A stretch of DNA of 64,000 nt, from positions 1 to 64,000 of the forward strand of contig NZ_BOOR01000057.1 of the NCBI RefSeq assembly GCF_016863335.1, read 5' to 3'. The DNA is from Planotetraspora thailandica (GTDB taxonomy: Bacteria; Actinomycetota; Actinomycetes; Streptosporangiales; Streptosporangiaceae). Within the stretch, counting starts at the first letter, position 1. Each line of letters begins with the position of its first letter. Under the pieces are notes generated by a model, which searched no databases, was not told the origin of the DNA, and saw nothing but the letters and a program-made list of their open reading frames with translations. Positions 43,238-51,976 of the stretch are shown here, in pieces. The translations under genes were made by a program, and so were the position numbers.

Positions 43238-43276
43238 AAAGCCCAGGTCAGGTTGCGATTCCCGACCTGGGCTTTT
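43238..43276. terminator. Bidirectional terminator between TRIC and RCC1 genes
   Basis: AAAGCCCAGGTC pairs with GACCTGGGCTTT around a 14-base loop and is followed by TTT on the plus strand; on the minus strand the flanking A-tract gives a T-tract, so it can end both the TRIC and the convergent RCC1 transcripts. Confidence 0.85.
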
Positions 43277-43285
43277 GATCTTTAT

Positions 43286-46132
43286 TCAGCGGAGCGTGAC
43301 GTGGATGTACGGACTCGGTGTGTAGGCGTAGTAGCCGGTCGCTCCTGGATACATGGGCTTCCAGTAGGCCTCTCTGGTGGCCTTGATCCTTGCCGTGAAC
43401 TTGCCTCCGGTGCCGGTGAGCGGCGTGCTGTACAGGTGGAGGGCCGTGCCGCCCTTGACGTGGAAGACGATCTGGACCCGCTGCCCCGTCAGCGCCTTCC
43501 ATCCGCCTGAGTACTTCTGCAGGGTGCCGGTGACGGTGAAGTAGGAGTTCTTCTTGACCCGAGTGGCGGACACCTTCAGCCCGGCGATCCGGGTCAGCGT
43601 ACGAGCGGCCTTCACGGCATGGCTGACCGTGCCCTTGTAGTAGGTCGCGTTCAGGACGTGCGCACGGTAGTAGCCGCTGGTCAGCGGCGCTTTGAGGGTG
43701 GTGGTGAAGGCGCCGCCCACGGTGATGGTCTTGGCGGTCTTCCAGCCGGTTTTGCCGTCGGCGGAGTACTCGATCAGCACGGGAACCTTGAGGCCGCTCG
43801 GGCCGACGGTGCCATGCACGGTGAGGATATGTGAGGCGTTGACCGACGCGGTGAATCCGCTGATCGAAGTCACCACCTTGTCGACCTTAACGCTGCCGCT
43901 GACCGCGCCGGTGTAAGCGGCACTGGCTAGGGTCTCGGCCCGGTAGTACGCAGGCACGGACGGCGGGGTGAACGTCGAGGTGAAGGCGCCTACGGTGTTG
44001 AGGGTTTGGACAGTCGTCCAACCCGTGGAGCCGTTCGTGGAGTACTCGATCTGGACCGGGACGGCACTCGGAGGCCCGGTCACCGTCCCCTTGACCGACA
44101 GCTTTCCGGACGTGCTCAGCGACGCACTGAATCCACCGATCGATGTCCCCAATGTGACGCTGATGCTTGCCGAGGTCTCGGTGCTGCCCACGCTGTTGGT
44201 GCCGACGACCTGGCACGTGACCGTGTGGCCGACGTCGCCCGCCACGGGCGTGTAGGTGTAGGTGGTCGCGCCGGGGATCGGGTTTCCGTCGCGCAGCCAG
44301 GTGTACCTGACCGAGTTGGCATCGAGGAAGGAGGCCTCGCAGGTCAGCGTGGTGCCGACGTTGCCGTTGCCGGTGATCGTGGCTTTGGCGATCAGCTCAG
44401 GCCGGACTTGGACGACAACCCTCCTCTCAACTGTGGCGGCGGTGCCGACGCCGTTGGTCGCCGACAGGGTGAACTGATAGGTGCCGCCTTGGCTGGGTGT
44501 TCCCGACAGGGTGCCGTCCGTGGCCAGTTTCAGCCCCGGCGGGAGCGCTCCGGAGACCAGGGCGATCTTCGGCGTCGGCCACCCGGTCACCGCGAAGTGA
44601 TAGCTGTAGGACTTGCCGATGTCTGCGATCAGTGCGCTGCCCGCAGCGAGCTTGGCCGGGGCGATGGTGACGGTTGCCGAGGTGTCCGTGGTGCCGAGGC
44701 CGTTGGTGGCGGTGACCTGGCAGGTGGCCTGGTGGCCGGCGTCCCATGAGGCCGGCGTGTAGGTGGCGGTGGTCGCCCCAGGGACCGCTACGCCGTCCCA
44801 CAGCCAGGTGTAACTCACCGAGGTGGCACCGACGAAAGCGGGCTTGCAGTTGAGCGTGGTCCCAACCTCACCGGTGATCGCCACTCTGGCGGTAAGTCCC
44901 GGCGGTCCCACCTTCGCCAGCGTGTGGTAGGCCCCAGCCGAGATCTCGGTCACCGAACTCAGCCCGGGCACGATGACCGGGGTGGTTCGGGTGGTGCTGG
45001 TCCCGTCACCGAGTTCGCCGTCACCGTTGTAGCCCCAGGCCACCACGGTGCCGTCCGAGCGTAGGGCGACATTGTGCCAGTAGCCCGCGCTGATCACTGC
45101 GACGTCGCTCAGGCCCGGAACGGTAACGGGGGTGGTTTGGGCGGTGGTGGTGCTGTCGCCGAGTTGCCCGTAGTTGTTGTTGCCCCAGGCCGCTACGGTG
45201 CCGTCCGAGTGCAACGCAAGATTGTGGGCAGAGCCGCCCGCGATCTGGGTCACGTTGGTCAGGCCACTTACCACGACTGGGGTGGTGCGGTTGGTGGTGG
45301 TGCCGTCACCGAGCGCCCCGTGGGCGTTGTAGCCCCAGGCCACTACGGTGCCGTCCGAGCGCAACGCAAGACTGTGGTAATACCCGCCCGCGATCTGGGT
45401 CACGTCGCTCAGGCCCGGCACGGTAACGGGGGCGGAGCGGGAGTACTTGGTACCGCCACCAAGTTGCCCGTAATTGTTGTAACCCCAGGCCGCCACGGTA
45501 CCGTCCGAGCGCAATGCGAGGTTGTGGTAGTTGCCGACGTCGATCTGGGTCACCCCGGTTAACCCGGCCACCTGCACGGGGGTCGTGCGGTCGGTGCTGG
45601 TGCCGTCACCGAGTTCCCCGTAGTAGTTGTAGCCCCAGGCCCACACCGTGCCGTCCGAGCGCAACGCCAGACTGTCGTAGTAGCTCGCGGCGACCTGCAC
45701 GATGTCGGTCAGGCCTGTCACCTGCACAGGCGTCGAGCTTTTCGTCGTCGTCCCGTTGCCCAGCTCCCCGTGGTCGTTGCTGCCCCACGCCCACACGGTG
45801 CCGTCTGCGCGCACCGCCAGAGTGTGCCGAAAGCCAGCGCTGACCTGGGCCACCTGACTCAGCGCGGTCAGAGCGACCGGGGAGGAATGGTCGGCCGTGG
45901 ACTCGTCGCCCAACTGCCCGTAGTCACCGTCACCCCAGGCGTACGTGTACGAGGTGCCGCTAGAGGCTGCCGCCGCCGGACCTGGCGCCGCCACACCGGC
46001 AGCGCTCACGGCCAGAACCGCACCCACCGCCACGGCACGCAACCGAGCGCCTTGGCCCCACCTTCTCAACCGCCCACCCACCGTCGCCACGGAGACAGAG
46101 CCGGGCGAAGCCCCGGTCATCAGACCAGCCAT
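43286..46132 (-). CDS. Secreted RCC1-propeller protein with Ig-like domains
   Basis: A 948-residue exported protein. Signal peptide (to about residue 56), then seven RCC1 repeats (WAWGxNxxGELGDGT type; about residues 62-405) that should form one seven-bladed propeller, an Ig-like domain (about 410-495), a putative Ig/cadherin-like domain of GLPPGLKLATDGTLSGTPSQ type (about 495-585), a second Ig-like domain (585-665), and 280 C-terminal residues in repeated beta units. The ATG at 46132 follows AAGGA. Neither LPXTG nor membrane anchor is visible, so it is probably free or bound via the C-terminal region. Possibly an adhesin or a cell-surface scaffold. Confidence 0.88.
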   Translation of the reverse strand: MAGLMTGASPGSVSVATVGGRLRRWGQGARLRAVAVGAVLAVSAAGVAAPGPAAAASSGTSYTYAWGDGDYGQLGDESTADHSSPVALTALSQVAQVSAGFRHTLAVRADGTVWAWGSNDHGELGNGTTTKSSTPVQVTGLTDIVQVAASYYDSLALRSDGTVWAWGYNYYGELGDGTSTDRTTPVQVAGLTGVTQIDVGNYHNLALRSDGTVAAWGYNNYGQLGGGTKYSRSAPVTVPGLSDVTQIAGGYYHSLALRSDGTVVAWGYNAHGALGDGTTTNRTTPVVVSGLTNVTQIAGGSAHNLALHSDGTVAAWGNNNYGQLGDSTTTAQTTPVTVPGLSDVAVISAGYWHNVALRSDGTVVAWGYNGDGELGDGTSTTRTTPVIVPGLSSVTEISAGAYHTLAKVGPPGLTARVAITGEVGTTLNCKPAFVGATSVSYTWLWDGVAVPGATTATYTPASWDAGHQATCQVTATNGLGTTDTSATVTIAPAKLAAGSALIADIGKSYSYHFAVTGWPTPKIALVSGALPPGLKLATDGTLSGTPSQGGTYQFTLSATNGVGTAATVERRVVVQVRPELIAKATITGNGNVGTTLTCEASFLDANSVRYTWLRDGNPIPGATTYTYTPVAGDVGHTVTCQVVGTNSVGSTETSASISVTLGTSIGGFSASLSTSGKLSVKGTVTGPPSAVPVQIEYSTNGSTGWTTVQTLNTVGAFTSTFTPPSVPAYYRAETLASAAYTGAVSGSVKVDKVVTSISGFTASVNASHILTVHGTVGPSGLKVPVLIEYSADGKTGWKTAKTITVGGAFTTTLKAPLTSGYYRAHVLNATYYKGTVSHAVKAARTLTRIAGLKVSATRVKKNSYFTVTGTLQKYSGGWKALTGQRVQIVFHVKGGTALHLYSTPLTGTGGKFTARIKATREAYWKPMYPGATGYYAYTPSPYIHVTLR

Positions 46133-46483
46133 GCGATGCGTCCTTCATGATCAGCGCAGCCAACGGTTTTCGCTGCGGTTGTTCCTTGTCGTTGCCAGGT
46201 CGGCCGTGCATCGGATCGCCGTACAGGGAGATGGGGTTCCTTCTGATGTCGGCGACCGACACAACCCGCAGGCGGTCACGACCATTCGCGGATAGAGATC
46301 GTCCCGCGAACTGGTTCACTATCATGATCTATCACGCTTTGGGGCGATACATGGTTTACGAGGCTATTGATTCGATTACAACCATTTATCGACTTTATGG
46401 CCGGGTGATGATGAAGTCGCTACAGGGAGGTTTCTGCAGGGCGACGCAGCGGCAGGAACGCCACCGGCTCGGCCCGGCCGACG
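46133..46483. other. Gap upstream of RCC1 gene, AT-richer
   Basis: A 351-base gap between the RCC1 and helR genes. The middle (about 46310-46420) is much less GC-rich than its surroundings (for example TATTGATTCGATTACAACC) and frames here do not look like protein. The 200 bases directly before the RCC1 start contain the GTCGG/CCGAC small hairpin; I could not match any riboswitch class. Confidence 0.35.
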
Positions 46484-48631
46484 TCAGGGGCTCGTGAGGA
46501 TGACGAGTTGCTGGGTCGTCCGGGTCATGGCGACATAGCGGTCGACCGCTCCTTCAATGCCCTTGCCGTACGCCTCTGGGTCGATGAGGACGACCAGGTC
46601 GAACTCGAGACCCTTCGACAACTCCGGGGTCAGCGACCGGACGCGGGACGTCGACTGGAACGTGGGATCGCCGATGACGCAGGCGATCCCGTCGGCATGC
46701 TCGGCGAGCCAGGTGTCGAGGACCGAGCTCAGATCCGAAACGGATCCGTGTACGACGGGGACGCCGCTGCTGCGGATGGAGGTCGGCACGTTGGCGTCCG
46801 GGAGCACGGCCCGGATGACCGGCTCGGCCTCCGCCATGACCTCTTCCGGCGTCCGGTAGTTGATGCTCAGGGAGGCCAGGTTGATCTGGTCGAGCCCGAT
46901 CCGCTCGAGCCGTTCCTGCCACGACTCGGTGAACCCGTGCCTGGCCTGGGCACGGTCCCCGACGATGGTGAAGCTCCGGGACGGGCAGCGGAGCAGCAAC
47001 ATCTGCCACTCCGCGTCGGTGAGTTCCTGAGCCTCGTCCACGACGATGTGCGCGAACGGGCCGGCGAGCAGGTCCGGGTCGAGGGTGGGCAGCTCGGACT
47101 CGTCGACCAGATTTCGCTGGAGGTCCGCTCGGCGCAACTGCGTCACGAGGCCTTCGCCGTCGTCGTCGGCCTCGATCAGGTTGTCGACGACCTGGGCCAT
47201 GCGCTCGCGTTGGGCGGCGAGAGCGGCCTCCTGCCGGCGCTTGCGTCGTGACACCTCCGGGTCGCCGAGGCGCTGCCGGGCCGCGTCCAGGAGCGGCAGG
47301 TCGGACACCGTCCAGGCCTGGGCGTCCTCGCGCTGCAGCTTCCGAACGTCGTCGGGGCCGAGCGAGGGAGCGCACATCCGCAGGTAGGCGGGTACCGACC
47401 ACAGGTCTCCGACGAGGTCGGCCGCTTCGATCAGCGGCCACGCGCGGTTGAAGGTCGTGAGCAGCTCCCTGTTCCGCAGGAGCGACGTGCGGAGCAGGTC
47501 AGCCGTTACGTCGTCGTCATGCTTGTCCGCCAGGATCGTGAGCAACTCCTCCCAGATCTGGTCGCGCGCCTCGTTGTGCGGAGTACCGGGTTCCGGTGCT
47601 TCGAACGCCTCGGCCCAATCGTCGGCGCTCAGCCAGACGTCGGCCCAGTGGGTCGTGACCGTCATCCCCTTGGTGGGCGGGTTCTCGTAGAACTTGACGG
47701 CGGGCTCGATCGCCTTCACCAGGTCCGCGGACGCCTTCAGGCGGGCCACGTCCGGGTCGGTCTCGATCGCCGCCGCGGCTCCCTCTGCGACGAAGTCCCG
47801 CAGGGTGCAGGTCTGCACGCCCTCCTCTCCGAGGCTGGGGAGGACGTCGGCGACGTAGGCCAGGTAGGGCTGGTGCGGACCGACGAACAGCACGCCGCCC
47901 CGGTGGTGACCGAGGCGAGGGTCGGAGTAGAGGAGGTAGGCGGAGCGGTGCAGGGCGACGACGGTCTTCCCCGTACCCGGACCGCCGTCGACGACGAGAG
48001 CGCCGCGGGATCCCGCGCGGATGATGGCGTCCTGGTCGGCCTGGATGGTGCCGAGCACGTCTCGCATCCGGGCCGACCGGTTGCCGCCCAGGCTGGCGAT
48101 GAAGGCGGACTGGTCGTCGAGCGCGGCGTGCCCTTCGAACCCGTCCGAGGTGAACACCTCGTCCCAGTAGTCGCTGATCCGGCCGCGGGTCCAGCGATAC
48201 CTGCGGCGGCTCGCGAGACCCATCGGGTTGGCATGGGTGGCTCCGAAGAACGGCTCAGCCGCGGGGGAACGCCAGTCGATCAGCAGCCGGCGACCCGCGC
48301 TGTCCGTAAGGCCAAGCCGTCCGACGTACACGGGCTCGGGGTCGTCCGCGCCGACCATGCGTCCGAGGCACAGGTCCAAACCGAAGCGACGCAGTGCGCG
48401 CAGACGGGCGGTCAGCCGATGGATCTCCATGTCGCGGTCCAACGCCTGCCGGCCTGCGCCGCCGGGGGCCTTGCGCTCGGTATCGAGGCGGTCGGACAGC
48501 TCGGCGATCGACTGCTCGAGGCTCTCCGCGATGGCCGCGAAGTGCTGCTCATCGCCGGCGATCAGCGTCGGGTCGGCCTTGGGGGCAAGGTGGTCGGGAA
48601 GGTCGAACGCGCTGGTAGTCAGGGGATTCAC
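46484..48631 (-). CDS. helR: HelR, RNA-polymerase recycling ATPase (rifamycin resistance)
   Basis: A 715-residue UvrD/HelD-like ATPase. An N-terminal coiled-coil stretch (about 25-85) is followed by the SF1 motor: Walker A GGPGTGKT (Lys222), HIVVDEAQELTDAEW (motif II), IVGDRAQARHG (III) and the late TPELSKGLEFDLVVLI and RYVAMTRTTQQLVIL. HelR proteins pull rifamycin from RNA polymerase and are induced by rifamycin through a RAE element; a RAE-like palindrome is 342 bases upstream. The GTG start overlaps the stop of a wrecked glycosyltransferase gene by four bases (GTGA), so the two formed an operon. The unrelated HelD of Bacillus is the alternative, but context favours HelR. Confidence 0.87.
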   Translation of the reverse strand: MNPLTTSAFDLPDHLAPKADPTLIAGDEQHFAAIAESLEQSIAELSDRLDTERKAPGGAGRQALDRDMEIHRLTARLRALRRFGLDLCLGRMVGADDPEPVYVGRLGLTDSAGRRLLIDWRSPAAEPFFGATHANPMGLASRRRYRWTRGRISDYWDEVFTSDGFEGHAALDDQSAFIASLGGNRSARMRDVLGTIQADQDAIIRAGSRGALVVDGGPGTGKTVVALHRSAYLLYSDPRLGHHRGGVLFVGPHQPYLAYVADVLPSLGEEGVQTCTLRDFVAEGAAAAIETDPDVARLKASADLVKAIEPAVKFYENPPTKGMTVTTHWADVWLSADDWAEAFEAPEPGTPHNEARDQIWEELLTILADKHDDDVTADLLRTSLLRNRELLTTFNRAWPLIEAADLVGDLWSVPAYLRMCAPSLGPDDVRKLQREDAQAWTVSDLPLLDAARQRLGDPEVSRRKRRQEAALAAQRERMAQVVDNLIEADDDGEGLVTQLRRADLQRNLVDESELPTLDPDLLAGPFAHIVVDEAQELTDAEWQMLLLRCPSRSFTIVGDRAQARHGFTESWQERLERIGLDQINLASLSINYRTPEEVMAEAEPVIRAVLPDANVPTSIRSSGVPVVHGSVSDLSSVLDTWLAEHADGIACVIGDPTFQSTSRVRSLTPELSKGLEFDLVVLIDPEAYGKGIEGAVDRYVAMTRTTQQLVILTSP

Positions 48632-48914
48632 GTCATTGGCCTTTCCTGGCTGATCGCGTCGAGCAGCAGCGTCGCGGCCACCGCCGCACCGTCGGTGCGG
48701 ATCGTGCCGGCCACGGCGGCGGATCTGCGGTCGTCAGCGCGCGCGCCGACCGGCCGAACGGCACCAGCGGCAGGTCGACCTCTGCCAGCCGCTCCGCGAA
48801 GTCCGGCGGCGCGCACACGCGCACCTCCGCGCCGAATGCCCGCAATCGCACCGCGAGTGCCACCAACGGTTCGACGTCCCCGCGCGACCCATATGTCGAC
48901 AACACCACACGCAC
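48628..48914 (-). pseudogene. Gutted rifamycin-glycosyltransferase-like gene (rgt remnant)
   Basis: From GTG at 48914 (GGGGGA seven bases upstream) the frame reads [20 protein letters not shown] and [20 protein letters not shown], the N-terminus of GT1 macrolide/rifamycin glycosyltransferases. After about 65 residues the frame switches, and the sequence [20 protein letters not shown], the usual C-terminus of such enzymes, reaches a TGA at 48628-48630 that overlaps the helR start. So roughly 300 internal residues are gone and the ends are joined out of frame. The protein cannot be an active transferase; the surviving reading of the transcript serves helR. Confidence 0.78.
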
Positions 48915-48972
48915 TTCGCATCCCCCGTTTCCGCAGCTTCTGGCCTCGGCCGACGATTCTGCGGTACGACCC

Positions 48973-48991
48973 GGGTCTTGCCGCAAGCCCC
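48973..48991 (-). promoter_or_regulatory. RAE-like 19-bp palindrome (rifamycin-associated element)
   Basis: On the minus strand GGGGCTTGCGGCAAGACCC, a 9+1+9 inverted repeat with one mismatch, 59 bases before the rgt remnant start. It matches the form of the rifamycin-associated elements found before rifamycin-inducible genes such as rgt and helR in actinomycetes (from memory, not searched). It would control the rgt/helR transcript. Confidence 0.78.
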
Positions 48992-49006
48992 CCGGCGCGC
49001 TATACG

Positions 49007-49048
49007 TTGAGAGTGGAAAGGAGCGGTAGTCCCCCTTTCCACTCTCAA
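49007..49048. terminator. Strong 15-bp inverted repeat after sigJ-like gene
   Basis: TTGAGAGTGGAAAGG and its exact complement are separated by 12 bases. It lies 27 bases after the sigma-gene stop and 16 bases upstream of the RAE. It lacks a T-tract, so it may be a transcriptional barrier rather than a classical terminator, protecting the rifamycin promoter from read-through. Confidence 0.5.
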
Positions 49049-49074
49049 CATCCGCTGTGGACGGACAACGCTGG

Positions 49075-49998
49075 TCAGCCTGTGGGTCGGCGAGCCCGGG
49101 TCACATCGCGAATGACCGCCCAGGCGTCTGCCACCGGACCTACGTGCCCGAGCTTGTCGGGGTTGAGCACCGTACGGATCGTCTGGATCCGTCCGTCGAG
49201 GATGTCGAGCGTCCAGGTGTTGATGACCTTGCCGTCCCGGTCGCGGAAGATCGCGCCGGGCTGGCCGTTCACCTCGTGCGGCTCCATGACACCACCGATC
49301 TGGGCGAACGGCGAGACGAGGGCGGCGAGCAGCCGGGATACGTTCTCCGCACCGATGACGCCCTTGCTCCATTGCGGGGCCTTGCCGCCACTGTCGCCGA
49401 CCAGGTGCACGTCGGCGGCGAGGAGGCTCCGCAGCCCGTCGACGTTCCCCTCCCGGAGGGCGTCGAAGAAGCGTCCGGCGAGTTCCTGGCGTCCCCTCCG
49501 GTCGGCCTCGAACCGGGGCCGGCCTGCGTCCATGTGGCGGCGCGCCCGTACGGCGAGCTGGCGGCACGCCGCCTCCGAGCTCCCCACGGCCGACGCGACC
49601 TCGGGGAAGCCGAACCCGAACACCTCCCGCAGCACGAAGACCGCCCGTTCGAGCGGGCTGAGCCGTTCGAGCAGGAGCAGGGCCGCCATCGAAACCGAGT
49701 CGGCCAGTTCCGCCGACCGTTCCGGGTCCTGGTAGGGGTCGGTGAGCAGCGGCTCAGGCATCCACGGCCCGGCGTACTCCTCCCGCCGGTAGCGGGCCGA
49801 CCGTAGGACGTCGATCGAGATCCGGGTGACCACGGCCGAGAGGAAGGCCTTGGCCGAGGCAGGTTGCGTCGGGGAGGCGTCCCAGCGAAGCCAGGCCTCC
49901 TGGACCGCGTCCTCCGCCTCGCTCACGCTGCCGAGGATCCGGTAGGCGATCGAGAACAGCAGCGGCCGCAGCTCCTCGAACTCCTCAGCCCGGCTCAC
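49075..49998 (-). CDS. ECF sigma factor, SigJ type with SnoaL-like tail
   Basis: A 307-residue ECF factor. Region 2 reads [20 protein letters not shown] and region 4 [20 protein letters not shown] with the [17 protein letters not shown] helix. The 130-residue C-terminal part ([35 protein letters not shown]) is the SnoaL-like domain that marks the SigJ/ECF41 group, which is controlled by this tail rather than by an anti-sigma factor. GTG at 49998 overlaps the stop of the upstream epimerase-like gene by four bases, the typical partner arrangement in ECF41 loci (oxidoreductase or epimerase beside the sigma). Confidence 0.92.
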   Translation of the reverse strand: MSRAEEFEELRPLLFSIAYRILGSVSEAEDAVQEAWLRWDASPTQPASAKAFLSAVVTRISIDVLRSARYRREEYAGPWMPEPLLTDPYQDPERSAELADSVSMAALLLLERLSPLERAVFVLREVFGFGFPEVASAVGSSEAACRQLAVRARRHMDAGRPRFEADRRGRQELAGRFFDALREGNVDGLRSLLAADVHLVGDSGGKAPQWSKGVIGAENVSRLLAALVSPFAQIGGVMEPHEVNGQPGAIFRDRDGKVINTWTLDILDGRIQTIRTVLNPDKLGHVGPVADAWAVIRDVTRARRPTG

Positions 49999-50933
49999 GC
50001 CAGCTCCTCCTTGAAGCCCTGCCGCCACGAGGGGTAGCGCAGCTCCCAGCCGAGCTCCCGCTTGGCCTTGGCGTTGGAGAAGCCGCGCCCCTCGGTCATC
50101 ATCACGACCGCCTGTTCGCCGGCCAGCAGCCGGGCGAGCCATTTGGGGACCCGCATCGGCCGCTTCGCGCCCGCGCACGCCGCCAGGTAGGGCAGCCACT
50201 CGCCGGCCGGGGCCGGTTCGTCGTCGACGATGTTGAACACGCCCTTCGCCCGCTGCTCGACGGCCAGGACGGTGGCGCTCGCCGCGTCGTCGAGATGCAC
50301 CCACGAGCTGTAGCCGGTGGCACGCCCGACGAGCGGGTACTGCCGCTTGCGCACGAGCTCGACCTGGTCGTCGATGGCGCCCGGCCCGTAGAACGCGCCG
50401 TATCGCAGAGCCGCGCCACCGGCCCTGACGACCACGTCCTCGACGTGGCGCATCGCCTCCATCCCCGCCTGCGCCGCCGTTCCCTCCATCAGGTCCAGCG
50501 GGTCCTCCTCGGTCTTCACCCATCCGCCCGTGCGGATTCCGTTCCAGCTCGCGTAGCTCTGGGCGACGAAATGAGACACGCCGGTCGCCTCGGCGGCGGC
50601 CAGCAGGTGGTCCGTCCCCTCGGTGCGCAGCCGGTTGGTGGCGGCGAACCAGCGGTCCGGGTGCTTCAGATCGGGCTTGCCGGCGTGCGCCATGGAAATC
50701 GCGGTCATCTGGTGCACGATCACGTCCGGACGGGCCTTGGCCACGGCCTCGCCGACCGACGTCGCATCCAGCCCGTCCATGACGACCGCCTCGGCGCCCA
50801 ACTGCTCAAGCAAGCCCAGCTTGGCAGCGCTCGTCGTCGTCGCCGTCACCTGGTGCCCCCGGCCCACGAGCTGCGGCACCAGTCGCCGCCCCAAAACCCC
50901 GGTCCCACCTGCCACGAACACCCGCACCGTCAT
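49995..50933 (-). CDS. NAD(P)-dependent epimerase/dehydratase-like protein
   Basis: A 312-residue extended SDR. VRVFVAGGTGVLGRRLVPQL is the NAD motif, SYASWNGIRT occupies the position of the catalytic Ser/Tyr region and ALRYGAFYGPGA is the usual ALRYGxxYGPG motif of this branch. The ATG at 50933 follows GAAGGGTG. It is cotranscribed and translationally coupled to the SigJ-type factor at its 3' end (4-base overlap), suggesting that it is a target or effector of that regulator. Confidence 0.87.
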   Translation of the reverse strand: MTVRVFVAGGTGVLGRRLVPQLVGRGHQVTATTTSAAKLGLLEQLGAEAVVMDGLDATSVGEAVAKARPDVIVHQMTAISMAHAGKPDLKHPDRWFAATNRLRTEGTDHLLAAAEATGVSHFVAQSYASWNGIRTGGWVKTEEDPLDLMEGTAAQAGMEAMRHVEDVVVRAGGAALRYGAFYGPGAIDDQVELVRKRQYPLVGRATGYSSWVHLDDAASATVLAVEQRAKGVFNIVDDEPAPAGEWLPYLAACAGAKRPMRVPKWLARLLAGEQAVVMMTEGRGFSNAKAKRELGWELRYPSWRQGFKEELA

Positions 50934-51011
50934 CACCCTTCCGCACACCAGAGTCCGTCTCTCAAAACCCGAGACGAGACAGCCCGGCCGCCTGTGACAT
51001 CGGTTTGTCGG

Positions 51012-51929
51012 CTACCTCGTGCCGGTGGCGGCTGCCGAGGTGAAGAAACGCCTCAGTTCGGCTGCCACGACCTCTGGACGGCCGGCGGTGTTGGCCTTGC
51101 TGACGTCGGCCGACGCGCCATGATCGAGCCCGGGGAACTCGACCCGTTGGACGTTGGGAATGGTCTTCTCCAGGCGGGACAGTGCGGGCTTGAGGAAGGG
51201 AAGTCCCTTGCTTCCGCCGAGCAGGAGCACTTCAGCCTGGACATCGGCGAAGATGTCCGCGGTGCCGGCCATCTCGGCGAGCAGGACGCCTTCGTAGTGC
51301 AGAGTCGGGGCGAGCGTCCGCATGGTCGCGTCGCCCGGCTTGGCGTTCTTGTCCTCGCTCTTCATCAGCAGGCCGGTCAGCCAGGTCAACAGCCCTCGCG
51401 GCATGACGTTCATGATCGGCGGCCCAAGCCGAAGGCCGAGCATGCTGGTCACCAGCCCGGCCGCCACCTTGCCTTCGGCCATTTCCCGATCGAAGCGGTC
51501 GACCCACCCGGTCAACTGCGGGATGTCCTCCAGAATCAGTGCCGGCTCGTAGACGGCGACCTTGTGAATCCGGGGCAGAACGCGTGCCGCCTGGAGCACG
51601 GCGACGCCGCTCGCGCTGACGCCGAAGACGTAGTGGGCACCCGTCTCGCGCAGAACGGCGTCGAGGTCTTCCACCTCCTTCTGGACGCTGTAGCCATCCC
51701 CGTACGGCCCGCTCTGGCCCCGGCCGCGACGGTCGGGAAGGTGGACGGTGAACGCGTCGGCCAACTCCTGCGCCATGGCCAGGTGATTCCTGGCCGTCTC
51801 CATGGAGCCGTGTAACAGCACGATGCCCGGGCCGTGGCCGATGGTGTGGAAGGCGATCTGGGTGCCGTCGTCAGAGGTGACGAAGCTCGTGGTGAGTTCC
51901 GCCGCCTGAGGCCGTTCATGAGTGGTCAT
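51012..51929 (-). CDS. Alpha/beta hydrolase
   Basis: A 305-residue hydrolase. LLHGSMETAR forms the oxyanion hole, VFGVSASGVAV is the nucleophile elbow with Ser (GVSASG), and GLDHGASAD provides the His. No lipid-binding or signal sequence. It is divergent from a PadR regulator and the promoter between has a palindrome and CTAGT repeats, so induction by a substrate or drug sensed by PadR is likely. The natural substrate is unknown; similar proteins act on lactones or esters. Confidence 0.87.
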   Translation of the reverse strand: MTTHERPQAAELTTSFVTSDDGTQIAFHTIGHGPGIVLLHGSMETARNHLAMAQELADAFTVHLPDRRGRGQSGPYGDGYSVQKEVEDLDAVLRETGAHYVFGVSASGVAVLQAARVLPRIHKVAVYEPALILEDIPQLTGWVDRFDREMAEGKVAAGLVTSMLGLRLGPPIMNVMPRGLLTWLTGLLMKSEDKNAKPGDATMRTLAPTLHYEGVLLAEMAGTADIFADVQAEVLLLGGSKGLPFLKPALSRLEKTIPNVQRVEFPGLDHGASADVSKANTAGRPEVVAAELRRFFTSAAATGTR

Positions 51930-51976
51930 CGCAGAGTCCTTCCGAGCGCTATTGGCTGACGTCGAAATAGTGTCAC

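Noticed and set aside
46133-46330. Riboswitch upstream of the RCC1 protein
   Set aside because: I compared by eye with c-di-AMP (ydaO) and M-box patterns and found no conserved core; only a small GTCGG/CCGAC hairpin is present.
47519-49735. Plus-strand open frame of 738 codons opposite helR and the sigma gene
   Set aside because: Shadow of GC-rich genes on the other strand; no domain, no ribosome site.
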